Source: Oceanisphaera psychrotolerans (lineage in GTDB: Bacteria > Pseudomonadota > Gammaproteobacteria > Enterobacterales > Aeromonadaceae). From it: a stretch of 64,000 nt of DNA. Within the stretch, counting starts at the first letter, position 1, and each line of letters begins with the position of its first letter. The notes below the pieces were generated by a model, which saw nothing but the letters and a program-made list of their open reading frames with translations, did not search any database and had not been told where the DNA came from. The stretch lies in assembly GCF_001870485.1 (NCBI RefSeq), contig NZ_MDKE01000005.1, forward strand, positions 34,658-98,657, written 5' to 3'. Made by a program: the position numbers and the translations under genes. Shown piece after piece: positions 31,424 through 40,947 of this stretch.

Positions 31424-31894
31424 ATGTCCAACAAATTCGTCGTCACCTGGGACTCCTTTCAGCGCGAAACGCGTAAGCTGGCCGAGCGTCAGTTACCTGC
31501 CAGTCAGTGGAAGGGCATTATTGCGGTCAGTCGTGGTGGCCTGGTACCGGCCGCCATCATGTCGCGGGAACTGGGGATCCGTCATGTCGATACCCTGTGC
31601 ATCTCCAGCTATGACCATGATCAGCAGCGTAGCGATCTGCAAGTACTCAAGCATGTGGAAGGCGATGGTGAAGGCTTCCTGATCGTCGACGATCTGGTGG
31701 ACACCGGCAACACCGCCAAAGTCATTCGCGAGCTGTATCCTAAAGCCAAATTCATTACCGTCTTTGCCAAGCCCAAAGGCGAACCGCTGGTCGATGACTT
31801 TGAAGTGCGAGTCGGTCAGGATACCTGGATTGAGCAGCCCTGGGACATGGGGGTGGTTTTTGTTCCGCCGTTGTGCGAACAGGACAAGGTGTAA
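31424..31894 (+). CDS. gpt: Xanthine-guanine phosphoribosyltransferase
   Basis: A purine-salvage enzyme that converts guanine, xanthine and hypoxanthine with PRPP into nucleotides. The 156 residues include the PRPP motif [16 protein letters not shown] and the [15 protein letters not shown] ending typical of the Gpt group. A terminator follows at once, so it is probably transcribed alone. Confidence 0.95.
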   Translation: MSNKFVVTWDSFQRETRKLAERQLPASQWKGIIAVSRGGLVPAAIMSRELGIRHVDTLCISSYDHDQQRSDLQVLKHVEGDGEGFLIVDDLVDTGNTAKVIRELYPKAKFITVFAKPKGEPLVDDFEVRVGQDTWIEQPWDMGVVFVPPLCEQDKV

Positions 31895-31898
31895 TAAA

Positions 31899-31923
31899 AC
31901 AGGCTCCTCGGGAGCCTTTTTTA
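31899..31923 (+). terminator. gpt terminator
   Basis: AGGCTCC and GGAGCCT form a 7-bp stem around TCG at 31901-31917, followed by a run of six T. Confidence 0.9.
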
Positions 31924-32063
31924 TTGATGCTCGAGGTGAATGATGACGGTGTTTGCCGGGGTCTGCAGCCCGGTGCTGACGTTTTTTACGGCAAGGACGG
32001 CAGGCGGCCTTTACCCCCGCTTAAAAAAAACGTTACATATAGTTAAGTTAACAGGGAGGTTGC

Positions 32064-32462
32064 ATGACCACAGACACGGTTACTCATCGTAAGTTAGTGC
32101 GTAAATTTACCGCTATCGGTCCCTATCTGCGGGAGGCGAAGTCGAATGAATCGGAGTATTTCTTTGACTGTCTGGCGGTCTGCGCCAGTGCCAAGGCACT
32201 GCCGGAAGCGCGGGAGTTCTGGGGGTGGTGGCTGATGCTGACGACCGAGGACAGCCAGAATTTCGAGTTTCATTACCAGCTCGGTTTCTTTGATGCCAGC
32301 GGGCAATGGCAAGAACGGGCCTTGCCCAAAAAGCACGAAGCGGAGGTTGCGCGCACGCTGCGTGATTTTTACGATAAACTCGGTAGCTGTATGAACAGCC
32401 TGTCACTCAGTATTCGCCCTTCTCCCGCACTGGGAAACAATCATCTGCTGAGCGCAGCCTGA
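32064..32462 (+). CDS. crl: Sigma factor-binding protein Crl
   Basis: Crl binds sigma-S and helps it join core RNA polymerase, favouring stationary-phase transcription. The 132 residues equal the usual length, and LVRKFTAIGPYLRE, FFDCLAVC and REFWGWWLMLT are conserved blocks. GGGAGG lies six bases before the ATG. Its place before proBA mirrors enterobacteria. No rpoS is in the window. Confidence 0.93.
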   Translation: MTTDTVTHRKLVRKFTAIGPYLREAKSNESEYFFDCLAVCASAKALPEAREFWGWWLMLTTEDSQNFEFHYQLGFFDASGQWQERALPKKHEAEVARTLRDFYDKLGSCMNSLSLSIRPSPALGNNHLLSAA

Positions 32463-32575
32463 GCCGGCATTCTCTGCGGCGATGGCCGTTATTACCCGTG
32501 GCCCGGGTGTGCCTCATTTTATTATCTTGCCGGCTTTGCCGGCATTGCTGTTAGTAAGGAGCCGCAGGGCGTTCC

Positions 32576-33679
32576 ATGAAAGGCAAAACCATCGTTGTAA
32601 AACTGGGCACCAGTGTGCTCACCGGCGGCACCCGTCACCTGGACCGGGCTCACATGGTAGAATTGGTGCGTCAGTGCGCCAGTCTGCACCGGGCCGGCCA
32701 TCATATTATTGTGGTCACCTCGGCAGCCATTGCCGCCGGGCGTGAACATCTGGGCTTTCCCGAATTGGCCAATACCATGGCCAACAAACAGATGCTGGCC
32801 GCGGTAGGTCAGACCCAGCTGATCCAGAACTGGCAGTCATTGTTCAACCTTTACGGGCTGCACGTGGGCCAGATCCTGCTGACCCGGGCCGATCTGGAAG
32901 ACCGGGAGCGTTACCTTAACGCCCGGGATACCCTGCGCGCCTTGCTCGATAACCGTATCATTCCGGTGATCAACGAAAACGATGCGGTGGCCACCAACGA
33001 GATCAAGGTGGGAGATAATGATAACCTGTCTGCCCGGGCCGCCATTCTGGCCGAGGCGGATCTGTTGATCCTGCTGACCGATCAGAAAGGGCTCTTTACC
33101 GCCGATCCCCGCCACGATCCCAAGGCGCAGCTGATTGAAGAAGTACAAACCATCGATGACACCCTGCGCAAACTGGCCGGTGGCAGCATCAGCGGCCTGG
33201 GCACCGGCGGCATGGCCACCAAATTGCAGGCGGCCGACGTGGCCCGGCGGGCCGGCGTCGATGTGGTGATTGCCACCGGGCAGGTACCGGAGGTGATCGG
33301 ACGACTGGCCGAAGGTGAGCGTATCGGCACCCGTTTCCCGGCATTGGCCACGCCACTCGAAAGTCGCAAGCGTTGGATCCTGGCCGGCCCTCCTCCCCAC
33401 GGCGAAATCCATATCGATGCCGGGGCGGCCAAGGCGGTACGGGAAAAGGGCTCCAGCCTGCTGCCCAAAGGAATCGTGCGCATCGAAGGGCGCTTTCGCC
33501 GAGGTGAGGCGGTACGTATCGTCAATACCGAAGGGCGGGAGCTGGCGCGAGGTATCTGTCGTTACGATGCACTCGACCTGAACCGAATCAAAGGACAACA
33601 CTCAGAGCAGATCACATCACTGCTGGGCTACGGCTACGGAAACGTGGCCATTCACCGCGACGATCTGGTGCTCTTGTAG
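32576..33679 (+). CDS. proB: Glutamate 5-kinase
   Basis: Catalyses the first, feedback-controlled step of proline synthesis. The 367 residues comprise an amino-acid-kinase domain ([12 protein letters not shown], then [11 protein letters not shown] and [13 protein letters not shown]) and a C-terminal PUA domain from about residue 275. It is followed eight bases later by proA. Proline is a common osmoprotectant in salt-adapted bacteria, consistent with the apparent habitat. Confidence 0.97.
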   Translation: MKGKTIVVKLGTSVLTGGTRHLDRAHMVELVRQCASLHRAGHHIIVVTSAAIAAGREHLGFPELANTMANKQMLAAVGQTQLIQNWQSLFNLYGLHVGQILLTRADLEDRERYLNARDTLRALLDNRIIPVINENDAVATNEIKVGDNDNLSARAAILAEADLLILLTDQKGLFTADPRHDPKAQLIEEVQTIDDTLRKLAGGSISGLGTGGMATKLQAADVARRAGVDVVIATGQVPEVIGRLAEGERIGTRFPALATPLESRKRWILAGPPPHGEIHIDAGAAKAVREKGSSLLPKGIVRIEGRFRRGEAVRIVNTEGRELARGICRYDALDLNRIKGQHSEQITSLLGYGYGNVAIHRDDLVLL

Positions 33680-33687
33680 GAGAAAAT

Positions 33688-34944
33688 ATGAATCTGGAAC
33701 AGATGGGGCAGGCTGCACGCGCTGCCGCCTTTATCCTGGCCGAAACCCCGACGCGGGCCAAGAATCAGGCCTTGCTGACGATGGCCGATGCCCTCGAAGC
33801 CGCCGCCCCCGAGATCCTGGCTGCCAATGCCAGGGATCTGGAGGCCGCCCGGGAAAGTGGTATCGGTGAGGCGATGCTGGACCGGCTGATGCTGAATCCG
33901 GCCCGGCTCAAGGCCATTGCCGACGATGTACGCAATGTGGTGTCGTTGCCGGATCCGGTCGGCAGCGAGCTGGACTCCCGGGTGCTGGAAAACGGCATGC
34001 GACTGTCTCGCCGCCGGGTCCCGCTGGGCGTGGTGGGGGTGATCTATGAAGCCCGCCCCAACGTTACCATCGACATCGCCGCCCTGTGCCTGAAAACCGG
34101 TAATGCCAGCATTCTGCGCGGTGGTCGGGAAACCTTCCATACCAATCAGGAACTGGTGAAGGTGATCCGTCAGGCGCTGGCGCTGAACCGGTTACCGGAA
34201 GGCGCGGTGCAATATATCGGTGAGCCGGGTCGGGAGTGGGTCAGTGGCCTGCTCAAGCTCGACAAGTACGTGGACATGATCATCCCCCGTGGTGGCCCTG
34301 GCTTGCACCAACTGTGCAAGGAGCAGGCGACCATTCCGGTGATCATCGGCGGCTTTGGCATCAGTCATGCCTTTGTTGATGACGGTGCCGATCTGGTGCG
34401 TGCGATCAAGGTTATCGATAACGCCAAGACCCACAGGCCCAGCGCCTGCAACTCGCTGGATACCCTGCTGGTACACAGGGCCGTTGCAGCAGAGCTGTTA
34501 CCTACCCTGAGCACCGCCATGGCGCAAAAGCAGGTGGAACTGGTGGCTGACGCCGAGGCGCTGGCGCTGCTGGGGGCGGGCCCGGCCAGGGTGCGGGCCG
34601 CCGTCGAAGGTGACTTTGACACCGAATGGCTGGGGCTGACACTGGGGGTGAAAATTGTCGCCGATGTGAACGAGGCGCTGGCACACCTGCGCGAGTATAA
34701 TGCCAGTCATTCCGATACCATTCTCACCAGCAGCCTGAGCAACGCCGAGCGCTTTATCAACGGCGCACCTTCGGCAGCGGTTTATGTGAATGCCTCGACT
34801 CGCTTTACCGATGGCGCCCAGTTCGGCCTGGGAGCCGAAGTGGCGGTATCCACCCAGAAACTGCATGCTCGCGGCCCCATGGGGCTGGAAGAGTTGACCA
34901 GCTACAAGTGGATAGGTCAGGCAGATTATCTGATCCGTGACTAA
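33688..34944 (+). CDS. proA: Gamma-glutamyl phosphate reductase
   Basis: NADPH-dependent reduction of glutamyl phosphate to glutamate semialdehyde, the second proline step. The 418 residues belong to the aldehyde dehydrogenase superfamily. [17 protein letters not shown] holds the catalytic Cys, and [14 protein letters not shown] and [10 protein letters not shown] are conserved. AGGAG precedes the ATG. Forms an operon with proB. Confidence 0.97.
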   Translation: MNLEQMGQAARAAAFILAETPTRAKNQALLTMADALEAAAPEILAANARDLEAARESGIGEAMLDRLMLNPARLKAIADDVRNVVSLPDPVGSELDSRVLENGMRLSRRRVPLGVVGVIYEARPNVTIDIAALCLKTGNASILRGGRETFHTNQELVKVIRQALALNRLPEGAVQYIGEPGREWVSGLLKLDKYVDMIIPRGGPGLHQLCKEQATIPVIIGGFGISHAFVDDGADLVRAIKVIDNAKTHRPSACNSLDTLLVHRAVAAELLPTLSTAMAQKQVELVADAEALALLGAGPARVRAAVEGDFDTEWLGLTLGVKIVADVNEALAHLREYNASHSDTILTSSLSNAERFINGAPSAAVYVNASTRFTDGAQFGLGAEVAVSTQKLHARGPMGLEELTSYKWIGQADYLIRD

Positions 34945-35008
34945 TCGCAAATTGCCGAGCAGACAAGTCGGCGGCCTTGCCGTTATTGTCTGGTGAAGAG
35001 GGAGTATT

Positions 35009-35437
35009 ATGCCATCCAAGTTGTTGGATGCCCTGCTGTTGGCGATGCCGTTGTCACCGACTCTGGAGTCGTGGCGACAGTATCTCAAGAGCCAGTTACC
35101 CTATCCGGTACAGGGGGCTCAGACACTGTTTATCGGGGATCCTGCCCTGGTGATAGTGGTGTTTCAGCACGACAAGGCAGAGGTGCTGCTGCCGGCTATG
35201 GAATGGCGCCATCACGATATTCACACCGTCAAACCTCGTTCTCAGGGGGTCATCGATGCGTGTAGTGGCAGTCTGGAACAGTTGCTGGCGCTGGTGGAGG
35301 ACACCATAGCGTTGAGGCTGAAATCGTTTCATGAATGCAGCAGCTGCGGTAAACGCTGCGCGCCCGAGGTGCTGGGTTCCCTGAAGGGCGAGCCCGTGTG
35401 CCGAGACTGTATCAAGGGCCGGCGAGTATTGTTCTGA
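35009..35437 (+). CDS. Uncharacterised protein with C-terminal zinc ribbon
   Basis: A 142-residue protein of no recognised family. The N-terminal 105 residues contain hydrophobic strands (AQTLFIGDPALVIVVFQHD) without a membrane helix. The C-terminus has CSSCGKRC and CRDC, a treble-clef or ribbon zinc site. GAGGGAG lies before the ATG. It stands alone between proA and repeated DNA. A nucleic-acid or protein-binding role is possible but not shown. Confidence 0.7.
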   Translation: MPSKLLDALLLAMPLSPTLESWRQYLKSQLPYPVQGAQTLFIGDPALVIVVFQHDKAEVLLPAMEWRHHDIHTVKPRSQGVIDACSGSLEQLLALVEDTIALRLKSFHECSSCGKRCAPEVLGSLKGEPVCRDCIKGRRVLF

Positions 35438-35481
35438 AAACCGGGACCGGGGATGGATGACTCGGGGTTGAACCCGGTCAT

Positions 35482-35528
35482 CAGTCCCTAGTCCCTAGTC
35501 CCTAATCCCTAATCCCTAATCCCTAATC
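35482..35528. repeat. CCCTAAT/CCCTAGT heptamer tandem repeat
   Basis: Six to seven units, first of the AGTCCCT type and then of the AATCCCT type. The last units overlap the 3' end of the scsD-like gene: its final residues and TAG stop are read from the repeat on the minus strand. Related G-rich words occur at 27691-27760. Confidence 0.85.
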
Positions 35529-36019
35529 CGGGCCAGCCACAGCCGCAGGTACATGCCCGGCAGGGTGGTGATGCCGGCGGTGGCAAAGCGCAGTTTACCC
35601 TGGCTGGCAACCATCAGGGTGGGCGTTACACTGACGCCCAGCGTCTGTCCCAGCCGATGATCCTCATCGTTGACGACCGCAAACTCATACCCCTTTTCCC
35701 GCACATAGCCGCTGACCTTCGCATCCGGACCCGAGGCGATGGCGATGCTGACCACGGGGGCTCCGACCATGTTCACCATGGGTGACACCAGTCGACAGAC
35801 GCCGCACCAGCTGGCCCACACATATACCAGTACCGGCTGCTGCCGACTCATGGCATCGAGGTCCATCGCGTCGCCGTTCAGTGTGGTCAGGGGGCCCAGG
35901 GCCGCCACTTCGGTGGGCAGATCCCGACTGCGCCACAGATCCACCGCCGTGATCACGGTGACGAGCAGCAGCAGATAGATCAGCGCGGAGCCAAATCGTT
36001 TGCGCCAGGCCCGGCTCAT
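35516..36019 (-). CDS. scsD: ScsD-like membrane-anchored thioredoxin
   Basis: A thioredoxin-fold thiol-disulfide protein of 167 residues facing the periplasm. One N-terminal helix (ALIYLLLLVTVITAVDLW) is followed by the active site WASWCGVC and the cis-Pro loop SVTPTLMV. Its ATG overlaps the stop of the upstream DsbD-like gene by four bases, so they are translationally coupled. The pair resembles the suppressor-of-copper-sensitivity (Scs) system. The stop codon lies inside a heptamer repeat. Confidence 0.82.
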   Translation of the reverse strand: MSRAWRKRFGSALIYLLLLVTVITAVDLWRSRDLPTEVAALGPLTTLNGDAMDLDAMSRQQPVLVYVWASWCGVCRLVSPMVNMVGAPVVSIAIASGPDAKVSGYVREKGYEFAVVNDEDHRLGQTLGVSVTPTLMVASQGKLRFATAGITTLPGMYLRLWLARIRD

Positions 36020-38067
36020 GGCCGTGCCTCATTCAACGCATCGAGGACCTGACGGGTGGTCAGCAGTACGTCCAGCGCCTTGCCATGGGGCAGGCCGGGG
36101 CCAAACACCTGATTGAAGGGAATCCCGGCACGCTGGTTGGCATGCAGGTAGTCGGTAATGGCCGCATCGGGGCGAGTCCAGTCGCCCCGCATCAGTACCA
36201 TATCTTCTTCCTGCAGGGCGGAGTAGACCGGATCACGCAGGGTCACTCCTATCTTGTTGGCCTGGCAGGTAATGCACCAGTCGGCGGTGATGTCGACGAA
36301 TACCCGCTTGCCGGCGGCGACTTCGCGCTCGATACGCGCCGGGTCCAGCGGTTGCCAGTTGAGTTCACCTTTTACCGGGCTGACCCAGCGTGACTGGGTC
36401 AGCAAGGCGGTGGTGCCCCCGACGGCGCCCAGCAGCATGACACCCGCCAGACCGAACACCAGGCCCCGGCGGCCGTAATGGTGCAGCAAGGACCATAGTG
36501 GCAGCACAATCAGCACGGCGGCCAGCGACAGGGTAATGGTGCTGCCCAGCGTGGACTGCAGCAGCGACAGCAGCCACAGGCTGGTGGCGAGCAGCATCAG
36601 CCCGAACAGCCATTTCACCCTGATCATCCAGGGGCCGGGTTTGGGCAGCGAGCGGACAAAGCCCGGAAACAGTGCCAGCAGCAGCCAGGGCATGGCCATG
36701 CCCAGTCCCAGACCGGTGAAGATGGTGATCAGCACCAGCGGGGAGGAAGCCAGAGCCACCGCCACCGCGGTCCCCAGGAAGGGTGCACTGCAGGGGGTGG
36801 CGAGCAGGGTGGCGAACATGCCCTGCAGCAGATGGCCGCCGTTGCCATGGCCGGGACGGGTCGCCAGCCAGGTACTGATGGCGGCGGGCAGGCGCAACTC
36901 GAACAGTCCGAACAGGTTAAGCGAAAACAGGGCGGTGACCAGCAGCATGAAGCCGATAAAACCCGGCTGCTGGAACTGGATGCCCCAGCCGAGCTGGGCG
37001 CCGGACCAGGTCAGTACCAGCATGAAACCGGCCAGGGCCCAGAACGACAGCATGATACCGGCGGCAGACCATAGCAGGGGAGCGCGCACTTCGGCACGGG
37101 AGCGCTGACCCAGCAGCAGGCTGTTGAGTTTGAGCCCCAGCACCGGCAACACACAGGGCATGATGTTGAGTATCAGGCCACCGAGCAGGGCATAGAGCAA
37201 TACCAGTCCCAGCGAGGGGACCGCTGTCGCCATCGGGGACAGGGCCCCGCGGGTGATGGGCCCGGCCAGCTCTTCGGCCAGTCCTTCGTCGGTGGCGGTG
37301 ATCACCACCACCTGTCCATCCAGATCCAGCTCAGGATCCCAGCTGCCGACCTTGAAGCGGGCTTCCAGCCGGGTGTCGTCGACCGTCAGTTGTGGCTGAC
37401 TGAAGATGCTGTTGTCGAGTTCGTCGACGAATACCGCCGGTTGTTGCCAGCCACGGAGATTGGTCAGGCTGATAGCGAGTTGTTTGGCGGCTGGGTCCCA
37501 GATCAGCGATTCGGCCTGCACCAGGCTCGCCGGCCGGGGGACCCGTGACACCGCCTGTTGGTATTGATGATTCAGCACCTCGTCGGTCGCCATCAGCGGC
37601 TCCAGCGGCAGTTGCAGCCGGTATTCGGTAAGCACGCAGATGGTGGTACAGCTGGGCAGGGTCAACCGGGCATCGAAGGTGACGGCCTGTCCAGCCTCGA
37701 CCGGGGTCAGTTGCAGGGGAAAGTCGACCTCGTGATGGTAGCCCTGGGTTTCGACGCCGAGCAGGGTAAAACGCTCGGGCAGGGGCCACTGCCAGTTGAC
37801 CGAAAGTAGGTTGGCGGAAGACTGCCAGTCCAGACGGGGCGCGATGCCGCCTTCGCCGGGAGAGCGCCAGTAGGTTTTCCAGTCGTCTTCCAGGCGTATC
37901 TGCAGCAGTGCAGGGTAATGATTATTGGCCGCATCATAGGGGCCGGTCTGTACCAGGCGCACCTGCACCGGGGGGTGCTCGGGTGCCTGCAGCCAGCCGG
38001 TGTCGGCAGCCTGCAGCGGCAAGGCGGCCGTTAACAGCAGGATGAAAAAGGTAAAGATTCTGATCAC
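36016..38067 (-). CDS. scsB: ScsB-like DsbD-family thiol-disulfide interchange protein
   Basis: Carries electrons from cytosolic thioredoxin across the inner membrane to periplasmic partners. A signal peptide (residues 1-20) precedes a periplasmic N-domain with the Cys pair in SCTTIC. Eight or so membrane helices follow, with redox Cys in NIMPCVLPVLG and LATPCSAPFLG, then a C-terminal thioredoxin domain with WCITC. The 683 residues and the large N-domain fit ScsB rather than housekeeping DsbD. No scsC or scsA gene is adjacent, so its substrate besides the ScsD-like protein is open. Confidence 0.88.
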   Translation of the reverse strand: MIRIFTFFILLLTAALPLQAADTGWLQAPEHPPVQVRLVQTGPYDAANNHYPALLQIRLEDDWKTYWRSPGEGGIAPRLDWQSSANLLSVNWQWPLPERFTLLGVETQGYHHEVDFPLQLTPVEAGQAVTFDARLTLPSCTTICVLTEYRLQLPLEPLMATDEVLNHQYQQAVSRVPRPASLVQAESLIWDPAAKQLAISLTNLRGWQQPAVFVDELDNSIFSQPQLTVDDTRLEARFKVGSWDPELDLDGQVVVITATDEGLAEELAGPITRGALSPMATAVPSLGLVLLYALLGGLILNIMPCVLPVLGLKLNSLLLGQRSRAEVRAPLLWSAAGIMLSFWALAGFMLVLTWSGAQLGWGIQFQQPGFIGFMLLVTALFSLNLFGLFELRLPAAISTWLATRPGHGNGGHLLQGMFATLLATPCSAPFLGTAVAVALASSPLVLITIFTGLGLGMAMPWLLLALFPGFVRSLPKPGPWMIRVKWLFGLMLLATSLWLLSLLQSTLGSTITLSLAAVLIVLPLWSLLHHYGRRGLVFGLAGVMLLGAVGGTTALLTQSRWVSPVKGELNWQPLDPARIEREVAAGKRVFVDITADWCITCQANKIGVTLRDPVYSALQEEDMVLMRGDWTRPDAAITDYLHANQRAGIPFNQVFGPGLPHGKALDVLLTTRQVLDALNEARP

Positions 38068-38119
38068 GAATAGGGTCTCCGGTGGATTAACGCAAGCTTA
38101 CAAGATGGCGGCGTTAATC

Positions 38120-38476
38120 TCATTCCCGGAACACGCACAAGACCAGGTGTCGTCGTCGCTCGGCAAAAGGCCGGGGGGGAGGTCGCAGGCGGCGGTACCA
38201 GCGTGTTCCTGGCAGCGGCAGCCAGGGCAGCACCAGCAGCAAGCCGATCAAGAGTGGCTCCAGTTGATTCCACACTTTGCTCAGCAGCTGCTCAGATAGA
38301 TCACACTGGCTTTCGTTATCGAGGTTGTCGGGGTGATCGGGGGCGGCGAGCTGGTCGGCGCCGCTCTGATGAGCCGAAGCCACACAGCCGGACACCAGGC
38401 CCAGTCGCTGGCTCAGGCACAGGCTGATGACCAGCAGAGCCATGGCCAGCGCCAGCCAGCCGGGTTGGCGTGACAT
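38120..38476 (-). CDS. Small membrane protein upstream of scsB
   Basis: From ATG 38476 this gives 118 residues. A first hydrophobic segment (LALAMALLVISLCLSQRLGL) could be a signal anchor, and a second lies at LLIGLLLVLPWLPLP. Between them is a roughly 45-residue loop with His and two Cys; the C-terminus is basic (RRLRPPPRPFAERRR) and ends CVFRE. It starts 20 bases after the LysE-type gene and leads to scsB, so it is probably part of the same operon. No family is recognised. Confidence 0.6.
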   Translation of the reverse strand: MSRQPGWLALAMALLVISLCLSQRLGLVSGCVASAHQSGADQLAAPDHPDNLDNESQCDLSEQLLSKVWNQLEPLLIGLLLVLPWLPLPGTRWYRRLRPPPRPFAERRRHLVLCVFRE

Positions 38477-38496
38477 CAGCCCACGGCCAGCCACCG

Positions 38497-39102
38497 TTAA
38501 CCGATTGCCAGCCACAGGGCCACACCCAGCATCAGGCTGCCGGCGATGCGGTTCATCAGCTTGACCTTGCCTTTTTGTTGCAGTACCCGGCTCAGGGTGC
38601 GACCGCCACTGGCATAGAGCAGCATGCACATGAATTCCAGCACCAGTATGATGGACACCAGCCCCAGCAGCTGGCCGGCCAGAGGAGCCTGATTATCGAT
38701 AAAGGGCGGCAACAGGGCGATGAAAAAGGCCCAGCCCTTGGGGTTGGCGATGGCGGTCACGAAGCCCTGGCTGATGAGGGTACGAGCCGGAATATGACGG
38801 GGGCCGGCATCCATCGGGTTCAGGGCCAGTTTGCCCCGGGAGCGCCACAGCTGAATGCCGAGCCAGGCCAGATAGAGGCCGCCGCCGTATTTGAGCAACA
38901 GGAACAACTGCGGATACTGCAGCATGATGGCGGCCACGCCGACCACCGCCAGGCAGGCCACCAGGCCCACGCCTGCCAGCTCGCCGAGCATCATCCACAG
39001 GGTGCGGCGCACCCCGACCGTCATCCCCAGCGACAGCGCCAGGGTCATGCACATGCCGGGGGTGACCGATACGAAGAAAAAGGTGGGAATAAACACCATC
39101 AA
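38497..39102 (-). CDS. LysE-family exporter
   Basis: An inner-membrane exporter of amino acids or related small molecules with about six helices. SVTPGMCMTLALSLGMTVG matches the PGP-like family signature, and GFVTAIANPKGWAFFIALLPPF the second core motif. The start is unclear: TTG at 39102 and ATG at 39099 lack ribosome sites, while homologous sequence (STAVLMVFIP) continues upstream to an ATC codon at 39117 that has AGG seven bases before it. It probably heads the scs-like operon. Confidence 0.8.
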   Translation of the reverse strand: MMVFIPTFFFVSVTPGMCMTLALSLGMTVGVRRTLWMMLGELAGVGLVACLAVVGVAAIMLQYPQLFLLLKYGGGLYLAWLGIQLWRSRGKLALNPMDAGPRHIPARTLISQGFVTAIANPKGWAFFIALLPPFIDNQAPLAGQLLGLVSIILVLEFMCMLLYASGGRTLSRVLQQKGKVKLMNRIAGSLMLGVALWLAIG

Positions 39103-39201
39103 GACTGCGGTACTGATAGCACACCTGCCTGTTGTTCTGAGCTGATTGATACGAGTTGTCCGCCATTGTAGGCCAAATGCCGGACAACAGGCTATGGCTA
39201 T

Positions 39202-39747
39202 TTAGTCGCTGAAGCGGGGGCTGAACACCAGGCGACCGGGGGCGATATCCATGGCCACCGGCGCCTTGCTCAGCCAGCTGTAACGACTGTCGTCGAGCCG
39301 GTAGACCGGCTGGTTTTCCAGCACGGCGCGCAGTAACTGCATCATGCCGGCGGAGGCGGCGGTCATGTCGCCCTTGTAGCCGAAGGCATCGACCTTGCTT
39401 TGCAGCAGTTTGAGATCTCGCAGGAAAATCGCATTCTGCTGGCGGTCATAGACCGGACGTCCTTCGATGGCCAGATCCAGCTGGGCCGGAAAGCGGGCTA
39501 TCAGGGCATTGATGGCGGTTTCGCCCTGCAGGTTCAGGCGCACCACCTGACGGTTATCGGGGCCAATCTGCAGATCCAGGTTGTCGACCCGGGTCTCTAC
39601 CAGGCCCTGGGTAAAACGAGGTGCCTGCTGTTCCAGCAGGGTATAAAGCGATTTTTCAATTTCGCCTTCCGACACACTGTACTGGCTGAGACCGGCACAG
39701 GCGCTGAGCAAAAGGGTGCTCAATGCGATAACAACAGACTTGAACAT
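39202..39747 (-). CDS. DUF1439 family lipoprotein (YceB-like)
   Basis: A 181-residue predicted lipoprotein. The signal sequence MFKSVVIALSTLLLSAC has the lipidated Cys at residue 17, followed by Ala-Gly. The body (SVSEGEIEKSLYTLLEQQAP, later AFGYKGDMTAASAGM) fits the DUF1439/YceB group of lipid-binding-like folds. Function is unknown. It lies about 100 bases before the LysE gene on the same strand. Confidence 0.75.
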   Translation of the reverse strand: MFKSVVIALSTLLLSACAGLSQYSVSEGEIEKSLYTLLEQQAPRFTQGLVETRVDNLDLQIGPDNRQVVRLNLQGETAINALIARFPAQLDLAIEGRPVYDRQQNAIFLRDLKLLQSKVDAFGYKGDMTAASAGMMQLLRAVLENQPVYRLDDSRYSWLSKAPVAMDIAPGRLVFSPRFSD

Positions 39748-39772
39748 GGCATACCTCTGTTTTTAAAGACAT

Positions 39773-39833
39773 GTGAAGAGTGAAGGCTGAGGCGAGAAGA
39801 GATATAACATGCTTCCCTCACGTCACGCTTCAC
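39773..39833. repeat. GTGAAGAGTGA-type intergenic inverted repeat
   Basis: GTGAAGAGTGA at 39773-39783 faces TCACGCTTCAC near 39823-39833 as an imperfect inverted repeat, in the gap after yaiI and before the DUF1439 gene. A diverged member of the family also at 13857, 29593 and 53666. Confidence 0.5.
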
Positions 39834-39845
39834 ACAGCAGCGTTT

Positions 39846-40283
39846 TCAACGCAACAACTGATCCAGCAGGTTGGCAAAGGCCTGACGATCGGCCTGATTA
39901 AGGCTGGGCGGCCCGCCGGTGTGCACGCCGCTGGACCGCATGGTATCCATAAAATCGCGCATGGTCAGCTTGGCCCTGATGGTGCTCTTGTCGAACGGTT
40001 CCCCGCGCGGGCTCAGCACCCGGGCGCCTTTTTCCAGTGCCTCGGCCGCCAGCGGAATATCGGCGGTGATCAGAATGTCGCCGGGCTGGAGTCGCGCCAC
40101 GATTTCATCGTCAGCCACATCGAAGCCCTTGGGCACCTGAAGCTGTTTGATGAGTGTAGAACCCGGCAGCGGCAAAGGGTGATTGGCCACCATGGTCAGT
40201 TCTGTCCGGGTGCGCTCGGCGGCGCGAAACAGAATATCGCGAATGACCTTGGGGCAGGCGTCCGCATCTACCCAGATATGCAT
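39846..40283 (-). CDS. yaiI: UPF0178 (DUF188) family protein YaiI
   Basis: A 145-residue cytosolic protein of the YaiI/YqxD family, with a PIN-like fold. [20 protein letters not shown] carries the conserved acidic cluster, and [23 protein letters not shown] the second. A nuclease activity has been suggested from the fold but is not established. Its ATG overlaps the stop of the DUF2750 gene by one base (TGATG), showing coupling. Confidence 0.92.
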   Translation of the reverse strand: MHIWVDADACPKVIRDILFRAAERTRTELTMVANHPLPLPGSTLIKQLQVPKGFDVADDEIVARLQPGDILITADIPLAAEALEKGARVLSPRGEPFDKSTIRAKLTMRDFMDTMRSSGVHTGGPPSLNQADRQAFANLLDQLLR

Positions 40284-40684
40284 CAGTTATGTCGTCCCGC
40301 TTTTTTCTTGCGGTCGATGGCGTCTTGCAGTTCTCGGGGCTCGACCACCACGCCGGTGGCGTCGGAGGTAGGGAATACCGCCACCAGCAGCTCGTCGTCT
40401 TCCATGCCCGGCACCCAGCGGTTCAGCCATACCTGAAGGGTGAGGGCTTCCGGCTTGCACTGGCTCCAGTCGTCTACCGCCCATTCTTTGGCATAGTCCG
40501 CATGGGGCCATACCGGAATGCAGTCTTCGTCATCATCCGAGGTCAGCATCATGCAGCCGTGTTCGTCGGTGAGGATCCAGAGCTCGTCATGCTCGCACAC
40601 CCGGGAAACGAAATGGTTGAAGCGCTCGTCATCACGCATGTTCTGGGCGGCGGCCTTGTCGGCGTCGGTCAGGGTATAGCTCAT
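40283..40684 (-). CDS. DUF2750 family protein
   Basis: A 133-residue acidic cytosolic protein from the ATG at 40684; an in-frame ATG 12 bases upstream also exists and neither has a strong ribosome site. The central [20 protein letters not shown] and [12 protein letters not shown] segments are typical of DUF2750, a family of unknown function. It is coupled to yaiI. Confidence 0.75.
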   Translation of the reverse strand: MSYTLTDADKAAAQNMRDDERFNHFVSRVCEHDELWILTDEHGCMMLTSDDDEDCIPVWPHADYAKEWAVDDWSQCKPEALTLQVWLNRWVPGMEDDELLVAVFPTSDATGVVVEPRELQDAIDRKKKAGRHN

Positions 40685-40717
40685 GGTCAGTCTCATATAA
40701 GGGATCTGAGCGCATGT

Positions 40718-40915
40718 TCACACCCCAAGCCCCGTGTTGTCCAGCTTGCTGCCAAATTTGTTCCAGGCCTTCTCATGAAAGAAATAGGCGACGGTATTGA
40801 CCATCGGCTCCACCAGCGCGATCAGCCCGCCGACCAGCAGATCACCGGAAAGCAGGTAAGCGACACTGAAGGCGACGGTAAAGTGGACGAGGGCGAAGGT
40901 CAGGGTCTTGGGCAT
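40718..40915 (-). CDS. DUF2061 family membrane protein
   Basis: A 65-residue inner-membrane protein with two helices separated by a short loop (FTVAFSVAYLLSGDLLVGGL) and the family ending HEKAWNKFG. Function is unknown. A Fur-box-like sequence lies about 33 bases before its ATG, so it may be iron-regulated. Confidence 0.8.
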   Translation of the reverse strand: MPKTLTFALVHFTVAFSVAYLLSGDLLVGGLIALVEPMVNTVAYFFHEKAWNKFGSKLDNTGLGV

Positions 40916-40947
40916 GGTGCAGATCTCTGGTTGGAAGATATTTAAAT

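Noticed and set aside
35482..35528. CRISPR array
   Set aside because: The repeats are seven bases long and directly tandem, with no spacers and no cas genes.
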